DNA from: Metallosphaera tengchongensis | GTDB taxonomy: Archaea; Thermoproteota; Thermoprotei_A; Sulfolobales; Sulfolobaceae | Reading direction: 5' to 3' | DNA: 64,000 nt | Assembly: GCF_013343295.1 (NCBI RefSeq) | Contig: NZ_CP049074.1 | Coordinates: forward strand, 1,159,501-1,223,500 | Shown here: positions 33,516-41,954 of the stretch, in pieces | Position numbering within the stretch: the first letter of the stretch is position 1 | Layout: each line of letters opens with the position of its first letter | Notes under the pieces: generated by a model | What the model was told of the DNA's origin: nothing | The model's input: the letters and a program-made list of their open reading frames with translations, nothing else | The model's database searches: none | Position numbers and translations under genes: made by a program

Positions 33516-34049
33516 TTGGCTGATCTCAAGGAAAAGTTGGCTCATCACGCTGAATTAGCTTGGTTTGTAGTTATGCTAATTCTCGTGGCTGTATTTTTCT
33601 CGTGGTCGGTTATAGAGGTAACTAACGGGTCAAGTACTAGCGTGAGATATGGACTACCCCTGTTCTCTGGTCTACCACCGGAAGCTCAGGCTGCAGTGAA
33701 GACCTTTGAAAGCTCCCCGCCCCCAAACGGGACTTCGGAAGTCGTGAACGGAATACTTGTGGTGAACATGACAGCTGTTCAGAACGCGACATTTTCCGAT
33801 GTCTTTAAGCCTAACTTCATAAAAGCAACGCCCGGGGAGCCAATAGTCATCATTCTCAACTCACCTCAGGTCATAACTGGTTTCTTCATTAGATTACCTG
33901 ACGGTGTTGTGAACGTTAACGCCATACCTGGAACACCTAGTTACGTTTACTTCCTTGCTCCCAATCAGCCAGGGAATTACACTTGGAGAGAGCCGGAACT
34001 AGCAGGGTATGATTTCTCCTATATGACCGGCACCCTAGAGGTGGTGTAA
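33516..34049 (+). CDS. soxA: Quinol oxidase subunit II SoxA
   Basis: 177 residues starting at TTG 33516. One N-terminal transmembrane helix (WFVVMLILVAVFFSWSVIE) and an outer cupredoxin domain. The CuA ligands (two Cys, His, Met) are absent and there is no Cys at all, as expected for a quinol oxidase subunit II of the SoxA type. The stop is directly followed by the soxB ATG. It forms the substrate-facing part of the complex. The family call is strong from length and place. Confidence 0.88.
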   Translation: MADLKEKLAHHAELAWFVVMLILVAVFFSWSVIEVTNGSSTSVRYGLPLFSGLPPEAQAAVKTFESSPPPNGTSEVVNGILVVNMTAVQNATFSDVFKPNFIKATPGEPIVIILNSPQVITGFFIRLPDGVVNVNAIPGTPSYVYFLAPNQPGNYTWREPELAGYDFSYMTGTLEVV

Positions 34050-35699
34050 ATGAGCTCCCAATTGAATGATTTGATTAAGGTTGTATCCAATTCTCTCAAA
34101 ATATTTTCTTTTTCTAAATTAAAATCTGTATTTTTCCCGAGTAGCACCTCAGGGGTTATATGGCAGTATTTCGCTGGATCGCTGGCTTGGCTGGCAATAG
34201 TCGGAATGGCGGCGATGAACTTAAGGACTTACTTGGTCTACCCTCAGAATAGTCCCCAAGTCGGTGTTACCTATTATGCGTTCCTCACTCTACACGGCTG
34301 GTCGGCCATGCTAGGGCTAGTCCCCTTCGCTGCGATATCCGTGATTGCCTTCTCGATGTACAAGGATGGGATGTCCATAAGGAGGACTAAGTTGATGAGC
34401 TCTATGTTTTGGATAGCGAACGCTGGCCTAATATTCGCACTCCTTGGAGGTCCAGATATGGGCTGGTACATGTACCCTCCGTTGGCAGTAGAGGATAACT
34501 CTAACTTCCATGCCTTCCTGAACTATCATGGACCCCTTATGGGAGTAGCTTACCTCGCGCTAGCTATTAGTTCACTTGCCCAGACCATAGCTACGGTGAA
34601 CCTAGTCAGTGACGCTTACGCTACGAAGCCTAAGGGTCAAAAGCTTGGCATATTCTCAGCCTACGGCGTTGCCTTCGCGGTCATAATAGCTTTAACCCTA
34701 CCTGCGCTTACAGCAGGGGAAATTTGGTACACTCTAAATATACTAGCTGGGGTGCCCATAAACACCTTGCTCTGGTTAGTGTTGTTCTGGTTCTATGGTC
34801 ATCCTGTAGTGTACTACGTACCCTTCCCCATCTTCGGTGCGCTTTACTATTACGTGCCAAAGTTCTCTGGGAGGTCACTTTACAGCGAAAAGTGGGCAAG
34901 ATGGAACATTTATCTGTTGGCTGTAGGTTCAATGCTGATATGGGTACATCACCTCCAGACCTTTCCAATACCCGTCCCAGTAAGGCTATGGATAAACCTG
35001 TCGACGTTAATTCTAGCTTCGGGGTCTGGGTTAACTGTACTTAACCTAGGACTTACAGTGCTCACGAGCAAGGGATACAACCTGAAAGACCCAGTAGGGA
35101 TGGCAACTCTGATGGCACTTATAGGTTTCATCTTGGGAGGAGTGCAAGCCGTTCCCTTACCAATGTTCCCTATAAACCCAATTGTTCACAACACATATTA
35201 CGTAGTGGGTCACTTCCACCTGGTTATTTGGACCCTCATATTAATGGGCTTCACTGCAGTATTCTTAGACCTGCTCAGGACCATGAGACCTGGTTTTAAC
35301 TTTAGTAGAACTTCAACCAGGATGATCAACGCAGGAATAGTTCTGTGGACAATACCCTTTGCCACAGTAGGCTATCTAATGAGTGTTGAGGGATATATGG
35401 GGATGTTGAGAAGGGTGATAGCTTATCCTGAAACGTTCTACCTATACAATGTGGCTATCTCTTTCCTAGCTGAGATAGGGATAGCTGGAATAGTTATGGC
35501 TGTGGGATCTGCCTTAGTAGACTTCTTAACCTACTCGGTACCCAGCAGCGTCGGAGTTTCCTCTTCAACTTCCACTGGTGGCACTCCTTCAGTCGTCTTA
35601 AGTCAAGGCAGTGATGAGAGGAAAAGTTTTGATAATTTTAAACTAATGCTTAATAACAGTGTTAATGGTAAGTATAGTCAAATAAGGAAGGTGAGCTAA
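34050..35699 (+). CDS. soxB: Quinol oxidase subunit I SoxB
   Basis: 549 residues with about twelve helices of the heme-copper oxidase. Heme a ligand region LTLHGWSAMLG, CuB and cross-linked Tyr motif GHPVVYYVPF, CuB His pair WVHHLQTF, and heme a3/a pair VVGHFHLVIW are all intact, so the enzyme should be active. It reduces O2 to water with quinol electrons and pumps protons. It is longer than the 517-residue SoxB of Sulfolobus acidocaldarius as I recall it, because of a Ser/Thr-rich tail after about residue 495. The stop abuts soxC. Confidence 0.93.
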   Translation: MSSQLNDLIKVVSNSLKIFSFSKLKSVFFPSSTSGVIWQYFAGSLAWLAIVGMAAMNLRTYLVYPQNSPQVGVTYYAFLTLHGWSAMLGLVPFAAISVIAFSMYKDGMSIRRTKLMSSMFWIANAGLIFALLGGPDMGWYMYPPLAVEDNSNFHAFLNYHGPLMGVAYLALAISSLAQTIATVNLVSDAYATKPKGQKLGIFSAYGVAFAVIIALTLPALTAGEIWYTLNILAGVPINTLLWLVLFWFYGHPVVYYVPFPIFGALYYYVPKFSGRSLYSEKWARWNIYLLAVGSMLIWVHHLQTFPIPVPVRLWINLSTLILASGSGLTVLNLGLTVLTSKGYNLKDPVGMATLMALIGFILGGVQAVPLPMFPINPIVHNTYYVVGHFHLVIWTLILMGFTAVFLDLLRTMRPGFNFSRTSTRMINAGIVLWTIPFATVGYLMSVEGYMGMLRRVIAYPETFYLYNVAISFLAEIGIAGIVMAVGSALVDFLTYSVPSSVGVSSSTSTGGTPSVVLSQGSDERKSFDNFKLMLNNSVNGKYSQIRKVS

Positions 35700-37397
35700 A
35701 TGACCGAGACGTCGCAGGAGAAGAAGGAAGGGAAGAAGGGATTAATTGATCAGATTCTCGACAGAGTAGGGGTTACTGAGGCTCCGTTTTTCAAAACTCC
35801 TGACTACATGTATAACGTATCTTATTGGCTAGGGGCAATGGTATCTGGTGCGTTTGCTTACACTGTTATTACAGGTCTGTTCTTGCTCTTATATTACATG
35901 CCGGCCAACCCATATCCTCAAACACAGGCGATCATAAACACTGTACCCTATGGGTCCGTCCTACTTTTCAGTCACCTATACGGAGCTTACATCATGATCA
36001 TCTTGGCTTACATCCACATGTTCAGGAACTTCTATAAGGGTGCTTACAAGAAGCCAAGGGAACTTCAATGGGTCACTGGAATTTTGCTTTTAGCCCTTAC
36101 AATGGGAGCTTCGTTCTTTGGTTACAGTTTAGTGAGTGACGTATTGGGTGTTAACGCAATAAACATTGGAGAGAGCCTACTTGTAGGAACAGGTTTCCCT
36201 GGTGCAACCACTATCGCAAACTGGCTGTTTGGCCCTGGAGGGGATGCGGCAACTGCAAGTAATCCCTTAGTCAAATCCCAGTTGTTTGACAGACTCTTGG
36301 GTTGGCACATCATAATGGTTTTCCTCATAGGACTACTTTTTGGGGTCCACTTCCTCATGTCAGAGAGATACGGTATGACTCCATCTACCAAGGAGAAGCC
36401 TAAAGTCCCTGCATTTTACACAAAGGAGGAGTGGTCCAAGTTCAATGAGTGGTGGCCTAGGAACGTTGTTTACATGTTGTCCATAGTTCTAATGACATGG
36501 GGTATAATCCTCTTCGTCCCAGATCTTCTAGCTAACATAAACGGCCTTCCTATAGTCATCAATCCATATCCAGCCCCAGAGCCTGGAACAGCCGCTGCAC
36601 TTTCCACTCAGCCTTATCCGCCGTGGTTCTTCTTATTCCTATATAAGTTTGTAGATTTTGAGCTTCCAAATGGACAGGCAATGAGCCCAGCCCAGGCTCT
36701 ATCCATCTTAGTTGTAATACTGTTAGTGTTAATTCTAATGCCCTTCTTTGAAAACAGCGAATACATGTTCCTCAAGAATAGGAAGTTCTGGACGTGGGTC
36801 ATGACTGTGGCCTGGATCTCCTTAATAGAATTGAGCGTGTGGGGATACTTAGCTCCAGGTGTACCCGCTCCTACTAGTCAACAGATCGAAATTTTAGGAA
36901 TACCGGCAGTGCTAGTTGGTATTGTGATTCTAGCTATGGGAAGAGATAAATCTCAAAAGTCAGAACCTTCTCTTAATACACCACAAACTGTTCCAAAAAT
37001 TGGGCCAACATCCCTATTGGGAACAGCAGTTGTATCCTTATTGTTTGCAGGCAATTTTGGAGTATGGTTAATGCATCCAGCGATGATTAATTTCCTCACG
37101 CTATTCCCACTGGGCGGTCTAATGGCCTACATGGTATATAGGATGGCTTCATCGTTCAAGAGAGGTCCAGTAAAGGCTACTGGAGGGTTATCGTGGGAGG
37201 AAGTTAAGTTCAGAAAGACTATTGCGCTTTTTGCTCTCCCTGTTATCTTAGTGGTGACCGCGATACAAACAGCTATTATGTGGAGACTGCCTAGCGTCGG
37301 TCCTCAGGCTACGTACGCCGGAATGGATCTAGGGATATTACTATTCCTCTGGGGAATTGCTATGCAGCTGTATCACTATATAGTTTATGTAAGGTGA
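35700..37397 (+). CDS. soxC: Cytochrome b SoxC
   Basis: 565 residues, the archaeal cytochrome b/b6-like subunit with two hemes. Heme ligand His residues lie in the pairs SHLYGAYIMIILAYIHMF and LGWHIIMVFLIGLLFGVHF, and the later PPWFFLFLYKF replaces the PEWY motif of the quinol-oxidation site, as in SoxC. It links the Rieske protein SoxL to the SoxA/B oxidase. Gene order soxABC is standard. About ten to twelve helices; N-terminus cytoplasmic. Confidence 0.93.
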   Translation: MTETSQEKKEGKKGLIDQILDRVGVTEAPFFKTPDYMYNVSYWLGAMVSGAFAYTVITGLFLLLYYMPANPYPQTQAIINTVPYGSVLLFSHLYGAYIMIILAYIHMFRNFYKGAYKKPRELQWVTGILLLALTMGASFFGYSLVSDVLGVNAINIGESLLVGTGFPGATTIANWLFGPGGDAATASNPLVKSQLFDRLLGWHIIMVFLIGLLFGVHFLMSERYGMTPSTKEKPKVPAFYTKEEWSKFNEWWPRNVVYMLSIVLMTWGIILFVPDLLANINGLPIVINPYPAPEPGTAAALSTQPYPPWFFLFLYKFVDFELPNGQAMSPAQALSILVVILLVLILMPFFENSEYMFLKNRKFWTWVMTVAWISLIELSVWGYLAPGVPAPTSQQIEILGIPAVLVGIVILAMGRDKSQKSEPSLNTPQTVPKIGPTSLLGTAVVSLLFAGNFGVWLMHPAMINFLTLFPLGGLMAYMVYRMASSFKRGPVKATGGLSWEEVKFRKTIALFALPVILVVTAIQTAIMWRLPSVGPQATYAGMDLGILLFLWGIAMQLYHYIVYVR

Positions 37398-37404
37398 TCC
37401 TTTT

Positions 37405-37956
37405 TTGTTGAATAATAAGTCAAAATTACCTTTTTTAATACTTTCCTTTTTGATTGTAGTTATTTCTGTTAACCCTATAACTATCTCCTTTTTACCTAAG
37501 AATCCGTTAGTCCTGATGGCCTCTCACTATGCATTGTACTTCGCAGGGATATTGGCAGGGGCATCCCTCCTTAGATTAAATAAGGCGTTTGTGATACCAG
37601 CTGTTGTTCCACCAATAATATTTCATTTTCCGTTCTTTTTTGTCCAATCTGGGATCAATTTGGCATGGACATTCACCGATTATTCAACGATGGTTGTTGG
37701 AGGCGTATTGCTCGGTGCAGCCCTGAGATCTGCAGGTAAGCTGATTAAAAGTTCTCTCTTCGTACTTTATATGGTGGGCGACACTACTTTAGCTATACTC
37801 TTGGTTCTAGGTTTTCCTGTGTATAGTCCACCTAGCGTAATATTCTCGCCATATTCTGTAAGTCAATTTTACGACGTCTCTTACTTCATGTTTGGAGTAA
37901 TGAACTTAATTTTGTTTGTAGTACTGGGCTATACTTTAAGAAAATTACTTAACTGA
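37405..37956 (+). CDS. DUF1404-like membrane protein
   Basis: 183 residues with about five or six helices starting at TTG 37405, with AAGGTGA as a possible ribosome site. The motif ASHYALYFAGILAGASLL and TDYSTMVVGGVLLGAALRS match the DUF1404-type proteins of Sulfolobales, as I recall. It follows soxC by 7 bases, so it is likely the last gene of the sox operon, and could assist assembly or heme delivery. No function is known. Confidence 0.7.
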   Translation: MLNNKSKLPFLILSFLIVVISVNPITISFLPKNPLVLMASHYALYFAGILAGASLLRLNKAFVIPAVVPPIIFHFPFFFVQSGINLAWTFTDYSTMVVGGVLLGAALRSAGKLIKSSLFVLYMVGDTTLAILLVLGFPVYSPPSVIFSPYSVSQFYDVSYFMFGVMNLILFVVLGYTLRKLLN

Positions 37957-38027
37957 GAATTTTTAGCTGCTTAAAACGAACTTCGAAGTCAGAGAGAGGG
38001 TATTAGATTTATAAAAGAAAAAGAAAA

Positions 38028-38057
38028 CCTCGCCCTTTAGGGCGGGGAGGAGGTCAG
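38028..38057 (+). repeat. IS200/IS605-like end hairpin, best preserved copy
   Basis: CCTCGCCCTTTAGGGCGGGG followed by AGGAGGTCAG. The stem CGCCC-TTTA-GGGCG is perfect. It is the clearest copy of the repeat family that includes 301-329 and 10142-10167. No mobile-element gene is nearby. Confidence 0.5.
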
Positions 38058-38174
38058 TAGACGGTTTAGGGTTTAATAAGAGACTTAGTAAGGAGTAATG
38101 GGACGGGATCAACTAAAAAGCACTTCTTAGATAACATGTTCTCAACAAGAATCTAAAAATCCACGATAGGGAGT

Positions 38175-38738
38175 TTATTCTTTACATTCTTGATAAGCTT
38201 CATCGAGCAGCTTTTTGGATAATGTCTCATTTATCTTGGTGTTAAACCTGTAGTTTTCGTGTATAACGTAAATCTCCATATTTGTGTCCTTGGCATTTTC
38301 AAGATCAAAAGTAAGAAATTGCACCGTGCTGAACTCATTCCCCTGCTCTCTACCGGCTTCCGGTTCTCCCTTAACTAGTTTATTACCGACCTTTAGAAAT
38401 ATACTATCGTATATCTTGGGTAATGTTTTGAACACAACCCTTAGGTCGTTTTCATCCTGAGCATATATGTACAGGCTCGCCTTTATCTTACCGTTGCACG
38501 GTAGTAGGGATTTATAGATCTCAATCTCTCTCTTGATCTCCTCCGGTTTGCTCAATTTGTCAAGGTAGACCATCTCTTGAACTTGCTGAAGGACTGTGTC
38601 GTGGTTTTCAAACAATATTGACATCCTCTCCCCAAGCTCGATTCTTCTATCTTTCTTCAGTTGGGCAGACCATCTTATCCTCTCTGCCCTAATCTTCTCG
38701 TATTCCTTCCAAGGTAAAACCTCACTTACCTGAATCAC
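38175..38738 (-). CDS. DUF3501 family protein
   Basis: 187 residues. The conserved DUF3501 opening is LPWKEYEKIRAERIRWSAQL followed by GERMSILFENHDTVLQQVQEM. It overlaps the upstream HdrD-like gene by 17 bases and closes the rubrerythrin-HdrD-DUF3501 operon, a gene set that recurs across prokaryotes. The function is unproven, but it probably belongs to an oxidative stress or thiol redox system together with its neighbours. It is soluble and has no Cys cluster. Confidence 0.85.
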   Translation of the reverse strand: MIQVSEVLPWKEYEKIRAERIRWSAQLKKDRRIELGERMSILFENHDTVLQQVQEMVYLDKLSKPEEIKREIEIYKSLLPCNGKIKASLYIYAQDENDLRVVFKTLPKIYDSIFLKVGNKLVKGEPEAGREQGNEFSTVQFLTFDLENAKDTNMEIYVIHENYRFNTKINETLSKKLLDEAYQECKE

Positions 38739-39924
38739 CTTTGATCACCTCCTTAAGTATAGATATGGGATGGACTGACTTCTTACCTGAAGCTTTTTCT
38801 ATCTGTAACCCAGCCAAAGGACATTCTGTTGCGAAAACTTCAGCTTTACTATTGGCAAAAGCGTCCATCATTTTTGCACCTACGACCCTGGCCTTACTAT
38901 AGTTTCTCAGTCCCCAACCACCATCTATTCCAGAGCAACCCTTGTCAGCAATTTCAACGTTCATCTTCAAAGTTCTCATGGTCTGCACCCCAGGTAAGCC
39001 CACCTTTAGGTATTTCATGTGACATGGAGTATGGTAGAGCACGTTCTTTGGGACCTCGCCCTTCCAATTTATTTTCCCTTCCTTTCTTAGCTTCATGAGG
39101 TACTCCATAGCATCATAGACCTTCACGTCAGAGTCGAGATCGAGGATGTATCTGTACTCTTTAGTCAGCATGAGAGTACAGGTGGGGATGGGAGAAACTA
39201 TGTCATAACCCTTCGAAATGTAATCCTTTAACATCTTGTAGTTTCTTTCAGCGTGCTTCTTCAACGAATCTGCGTCTCCGACGTCGAGCATTGGGGCACC
39301 ACAACACACGAAATTATCGATTGCTACCTCAATGTTGAGCGCGTTATAGACCTCCACTAGGTCTTGTCCTATATCCGGGTAAAAATTCTCAACTAGGCAC
39401 GTATGGAAAAGGACCACTTTAGCTACTGGGTTTTCCAACTTCTTCGGTTTTACGGTTTTTAGGAACCCATGATCTGCTAATCTAAGGGACGGCGCTTCAG
39501 GGCTGATCCCCATAAAGTCCTTCCCCGCGTCAAGGAACTTTTTGGCAATAGGTCTAACTAGGCCAGCTGTATCTAACATCTCGAATAGCCTGTCCCTTAG
39601 GGACAGACCTGTCTTACTTTTGTAGTGTAACCAAGCCCAGGACATGAGGTGAGGAAAATCCATATTGAATTCGTGGGGAGGGGTATAGGGGCAGTTGGTG
39701 AAACACATGTTACAATGGAAGCAGTCAGCTGATATATCGAAAAGGTCTTCTAAGGTCAACTTGGAAGGACCCTTTTTGTCAGTGTATTGGAACATTTTGG
39801 GAAATGCGGGACAGTAATTGAAACACAACCTACAGCCGTGACAAACCGTTGCCTGCCTTATGAACTCAGAAAGCAACTTCTTTGAGTCAAAAAAAGAAGG
39901 ATTATCTTTATTTAGGGAATACAA
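38722..39924 (-). CDS. Heterodisulfide-reductase-like iron-sulfur protein (HdrD/GlpC type, CCG domains)
   Basis: 400 residues. Two 4Fe-4S motifs, CHGCRLCFNYCPAFPKMF (about residue 34) and CFHCNMCFTNCPYTP (about residue 92), then two CCG-type domains: VCCGAPMLD and a second copy with GCSGIDGGWG where one Cys is changed. The CCG pair usually binds a non-cubane cluster. It is one base from the rubrerythrin gene upstream. It likely accepts electrons in a rubrerythrin-linked peroxide reduction system; the donor is unknown. Confidence 0.85.
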   Translation of the reverse strand: MYSLNKDNPSFFDSKKLLSEFIRQATVCHGCRLCFNYCPAFPKMFQYTDKKGPSKLTLEDLFDISADCFHCNMCFTNCPYTPPHEFNMDFPHLMSWAWLHYKSKTGLSLRDRLFEMLDTAGLVRPIAKKFLDAGKDFMGISPEAPSLRLADHGFLKTVKPKKLENPVAKVVLFHTCLVENFYPDIGQDLVEVYNALNIEVAIDNFVCCGAPMLDVGDADSLKKHAERNYKMLKDYISKGYDIVSPIPTCTLMLTKEYRYILDLDSDVKVYDAMEYLMKLRKEGKINWKGEVPKNVLYHTPCHMKYLKVGLPGVQTMRTLKMNVEIADKGCSGIDGGWGLRNYSKARVVGAKMMDAFANSKAEVFATECPLAGLQIEKASGKKSVHPISILKEVIKGDSGK

Positions 39925-39925
39925 T

Positions 39926-40357
39926 TCATTCCCCTTTTAGCATCTTCAAAGCATTGGTGAACTTCTCGGCGTGGCTCTTCTCTGCCCTAGCTAGGGTCTC
40001 GAACCACTCCGCTGCTTCGTCAAACCCTTCCTCTCTAGCAGTCTTGGCAAATCCGGGGTACATTTGAGTCCATTCGTAAGTCTCGCCAGCTATTGCGGAC
40101 TCTAACATTTGCTCGATTGTCTTTATGGGTTTGTCTGTAGCTGGATCTACGGAGTCTCCCTGTCTTATGAAATCAAGATGACCGAAGGCATGTGCAGTTT
40201 CTCCTTCCGCTATACTCCTTAGAAGTCCAGCTAGCTCAGGGTACCCCTCTTCATCAGCTCTCTTGGCAAAGTAAAGGTACCTTCTGTTAGCCATTGATTC
40301 TCCCTGGAACCCATGTTTGAAGTTTTGTTCCGTTTTAGTTCCTTTCATACTTTTCAT
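39926..40357 (-). CDS. Rubrerythrin (sulerythrin-like, no rubredoxin domain)
   Basis: 143 residues. Diiron ligand motifs are present: NFKHGFQGESMANRRY, EGETAHAFGH, AGETYEWTQMYPGF and ARAEKSHAEKF, with Glu and ExxH residues in the usual places. There is no C-terminal rubredoxin, so it resembles sulerythrin of Sulfolobales. It reduces hydrogen peroxide in the cytoplasm. It is the first gene of the operon with HdrD-like and DUF3501 proteins. A four-base offset start (MKGTKTEQ) is also possible. Confidence 0.9.
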   Translation of the reverse strand: MKSMKGTKTEQNFKHGFQGESMANRRYLYFAKRADEEGYPELAGLLRSIAEGETAHAFGHLDFIRQGDSVDPATDKPIKTIEQMLESAIAGETYEWTQMYPGFAKTAREEGFDEAAEWFETLARAEKSHAEKFTNALKMLKGE

Positions 40358-40447
40358 GGTCTCTACTAACTATCATCACGTTATAGTATAAAAGAGTTTC
40401 GAATCTATTGTTCATCTTAAGTAGTAGTAGTTCTAATTTAACTGGGT

Positions 40448-40651
40448 TTAAGGCCAGGGTTCCTCTGCATTATCAGGAGCCTTAGTGGATAAGCCGGCGA
40501 ATGACGCTACAATTAGCATTAAGATGCCTATGAATAGAGGTGCGTCTGGAGAAGAGCTAAAGTAACCTATCCTCCCCAATAGACCCTCAATCAAAATTAG
40601 AACTCCCACCAGGGAGAGTATGGAGCAGGAGCATATTTGTTTTAGTTTCAT
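40448..40651 (-). CDS. Small two-helix membrane protein
   Basis: 67 residues with two hydrophobic helices (about 10-28 and 38-55) and an N-terminal KQICSCS segment with two Cys. A TATA-like ATTTATAAG about 35 bases upstream supports expression. No family recognised. It stands alone upstream of the rubrerythrin operon. Confidence 0.5.
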   Translation of the reverse strand: MKLKQICSCSILSLVGVLILIEGLLGRIGYFSSSPDAPLFIGILMLIVASFAGLSTKAPDNAEEPWP

Positions 40652-40933
40652 ACTATCACATGATATAATAGTAAGAAAAGTCTTATAAATTTTGCTATCT
40701 TTAAGCTAAAACATACAAATGGAAATACAATAGTCTACTTGAACATACATTTTACTACTTTTATTTCATATTGTACCTCTCTTTAATTTCTGATCCAGAG
40801 ACAATAAGCAGTGTTAGGACGTAATTTACTATCTAAACGCGTTCAACATACCATGATTACTTCGTTGAGTTCTTTAAAACATGGGATGATACACATTCCC
40901 TAGCTAAAGGGTTGGGCTTTCATCAATTGTAGC

Positions 40934-41482
40934 TTATAGTAGAGCTAAACATACTGCCTTTAAGCTGTTCTCTTCGCACTTTCTCAGGAAGTAGTCTACG
41001 TTGAAGTCATATCTTCTCTTGGAGTAAATAATGATGTCCTTGGCCTTCAGAGCATCTCTTACTCCCCTATTGGTTGAACTCACAGCGTAAAGGACTGCTA
41101 GATCCTCTGGGGACAACACGTAGACTTTCCCTATACCTTCAAGGCTCATCAATCTCCTCCGGCTAATTACCTCCTTATCTATCTTGAACCCTGGGGGTTT
41201 TACTAGATCTACCCTTACACCTTTTATGAGCAACTTATATTGCCAGTGTCCAACATCCTTGGGTGAGATTTCGTACTCCAGCGATCGGTCTATGATTTCC
41301 GCCAGAACTTGATGATCATCGAGATCAACTAGAAAATCTATATCCAATGTGGTTTCAGGCATCGCATAGAAATTTCTGGCAAATCTGCCGATCAAAGCAT
41401 AGTCAGGATAAAATCTATCAATCAACCTAACTGCTTTTCTGAAGGCTTCTTTGAATCTCATCTCCACGCTCAAAAAGGCCAC
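40934..41482 (-). CDS. Nucleotidyltransferase-fold protein (AbiEii/MNT-like)
   Basis: 182 residues. The segment YALIGRFARNFYAMPETTLDIDFLVDL contains the G-[GS]-x(n)-D-x-D pattern of minimal nucleotidyltransferases (here TLDIDFLVD with two Asp), followed by an alpha/beta core. The frame overlaps the previous gene; ATG 41461 (MRFKEAFRKAVRL) is the more likely start. This family includes AbiEii-type toxins and metabolite nucleotidyltransferases, so a toxin or antitoxin role with the overlapping gene is possible but unproven. Confidence 0.65.
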   Translation of the reverse strand: MAFLSVEMRFKEAFRKAVRLIDRFYPDYALIGRFARNFYAMPETTLDIDFLVDLDDHQVLAEIIDRSLEYEISPKDVGHWQYKLLIKGVRVDLVKPPGFKIDKEVISRRRLMSLEGIGKVYVLSPEDLAVLYAVSSTNRGVRDALKAKDIIIYSKRRYDFNVDYFLRKCEENSLKAVCLALL

Positions 41483-41720
41483 CCACTACGAACGAGAGGA
41501 GAACGTACTCCCATTTAGTGTAATTCTTCTCCTTGTCTAAGTAGAGGTCTAGGTACTCCTTTATGGAATCTTCATCGACTTTGTAACCTCTAACCGTGTT
41601 AAATAGCGCCTCCCACTTCTCTATTTCCTCAGCCCTACCAAGGTAGAAGCGTTTGGGCTTCTTCTTCCCTCTGTCCCACAGAGTAACGTAGAGGTAACTG
41701 CCTTTGGCCTGTATTCTCAT
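41427..41720 (-). CDS. Small charged partner protein (97 residues)
   Basis: 97 residues, very rich in Lys and Glu, starting MRIQAKGSYLYVTLWDRGKKK. The first half (YVTLWDRGKKKPKRFYLGRAEE) looks like a short beta-hairpin seen at the N-terminus of phage-type integrases and small DNA-binding proteins. It overlaps the downstream nucleotidyltransferase-like gene by 35 to 56 bases, an arrangement typical of toxin-antitoxin pairs. I do not recognise the family; the TA idea is inference. Confidence 0.55.
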   Translation of the reverse strand: MRIQAKGSYLYVTLWDRGKKKPKRFYLGRAEEIEKWEALFNTVRGYKVDEDSIKEYLDLYLDKEKNYTKWEYVLLSFVVGGLFERGDEIQRSLQKSS

Positions 41721-41805
41721 TAATATACTATTAGTTCATAGTATATATAAGCTTTACACGGCTGTCCAACAAAGATAGGACAGGATTACATAGTTGAGGA
41801 AAAAG

Positions 41806-41833
41806 CCTCGCTTTTATGATGGGGAGTAAATCA
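41806..41833 (+). repeat. Degenerate IS200/IS605-like hairpin
   Basis: CCTCGCTTTTATGATGGGGAGTAAATCA keeps the outline of the repeat (CCTCGC arm, GGGGAG, TCA end) but with an imperfect stem. It lies between the TA-like pair and cutA. Confidence 0.25.
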
Positions 41834-41954
41834 CTAGCCTCTCAGAATGTCTCGTTAACTGTCGCTTCTAGAGTTCAAACGTTTCGAGAAGCTATAAAAG
41901 GACTATCTTAGTCCATAACTTTTAAGAAAATCTAATAAAAATTAAAAATAAAAA

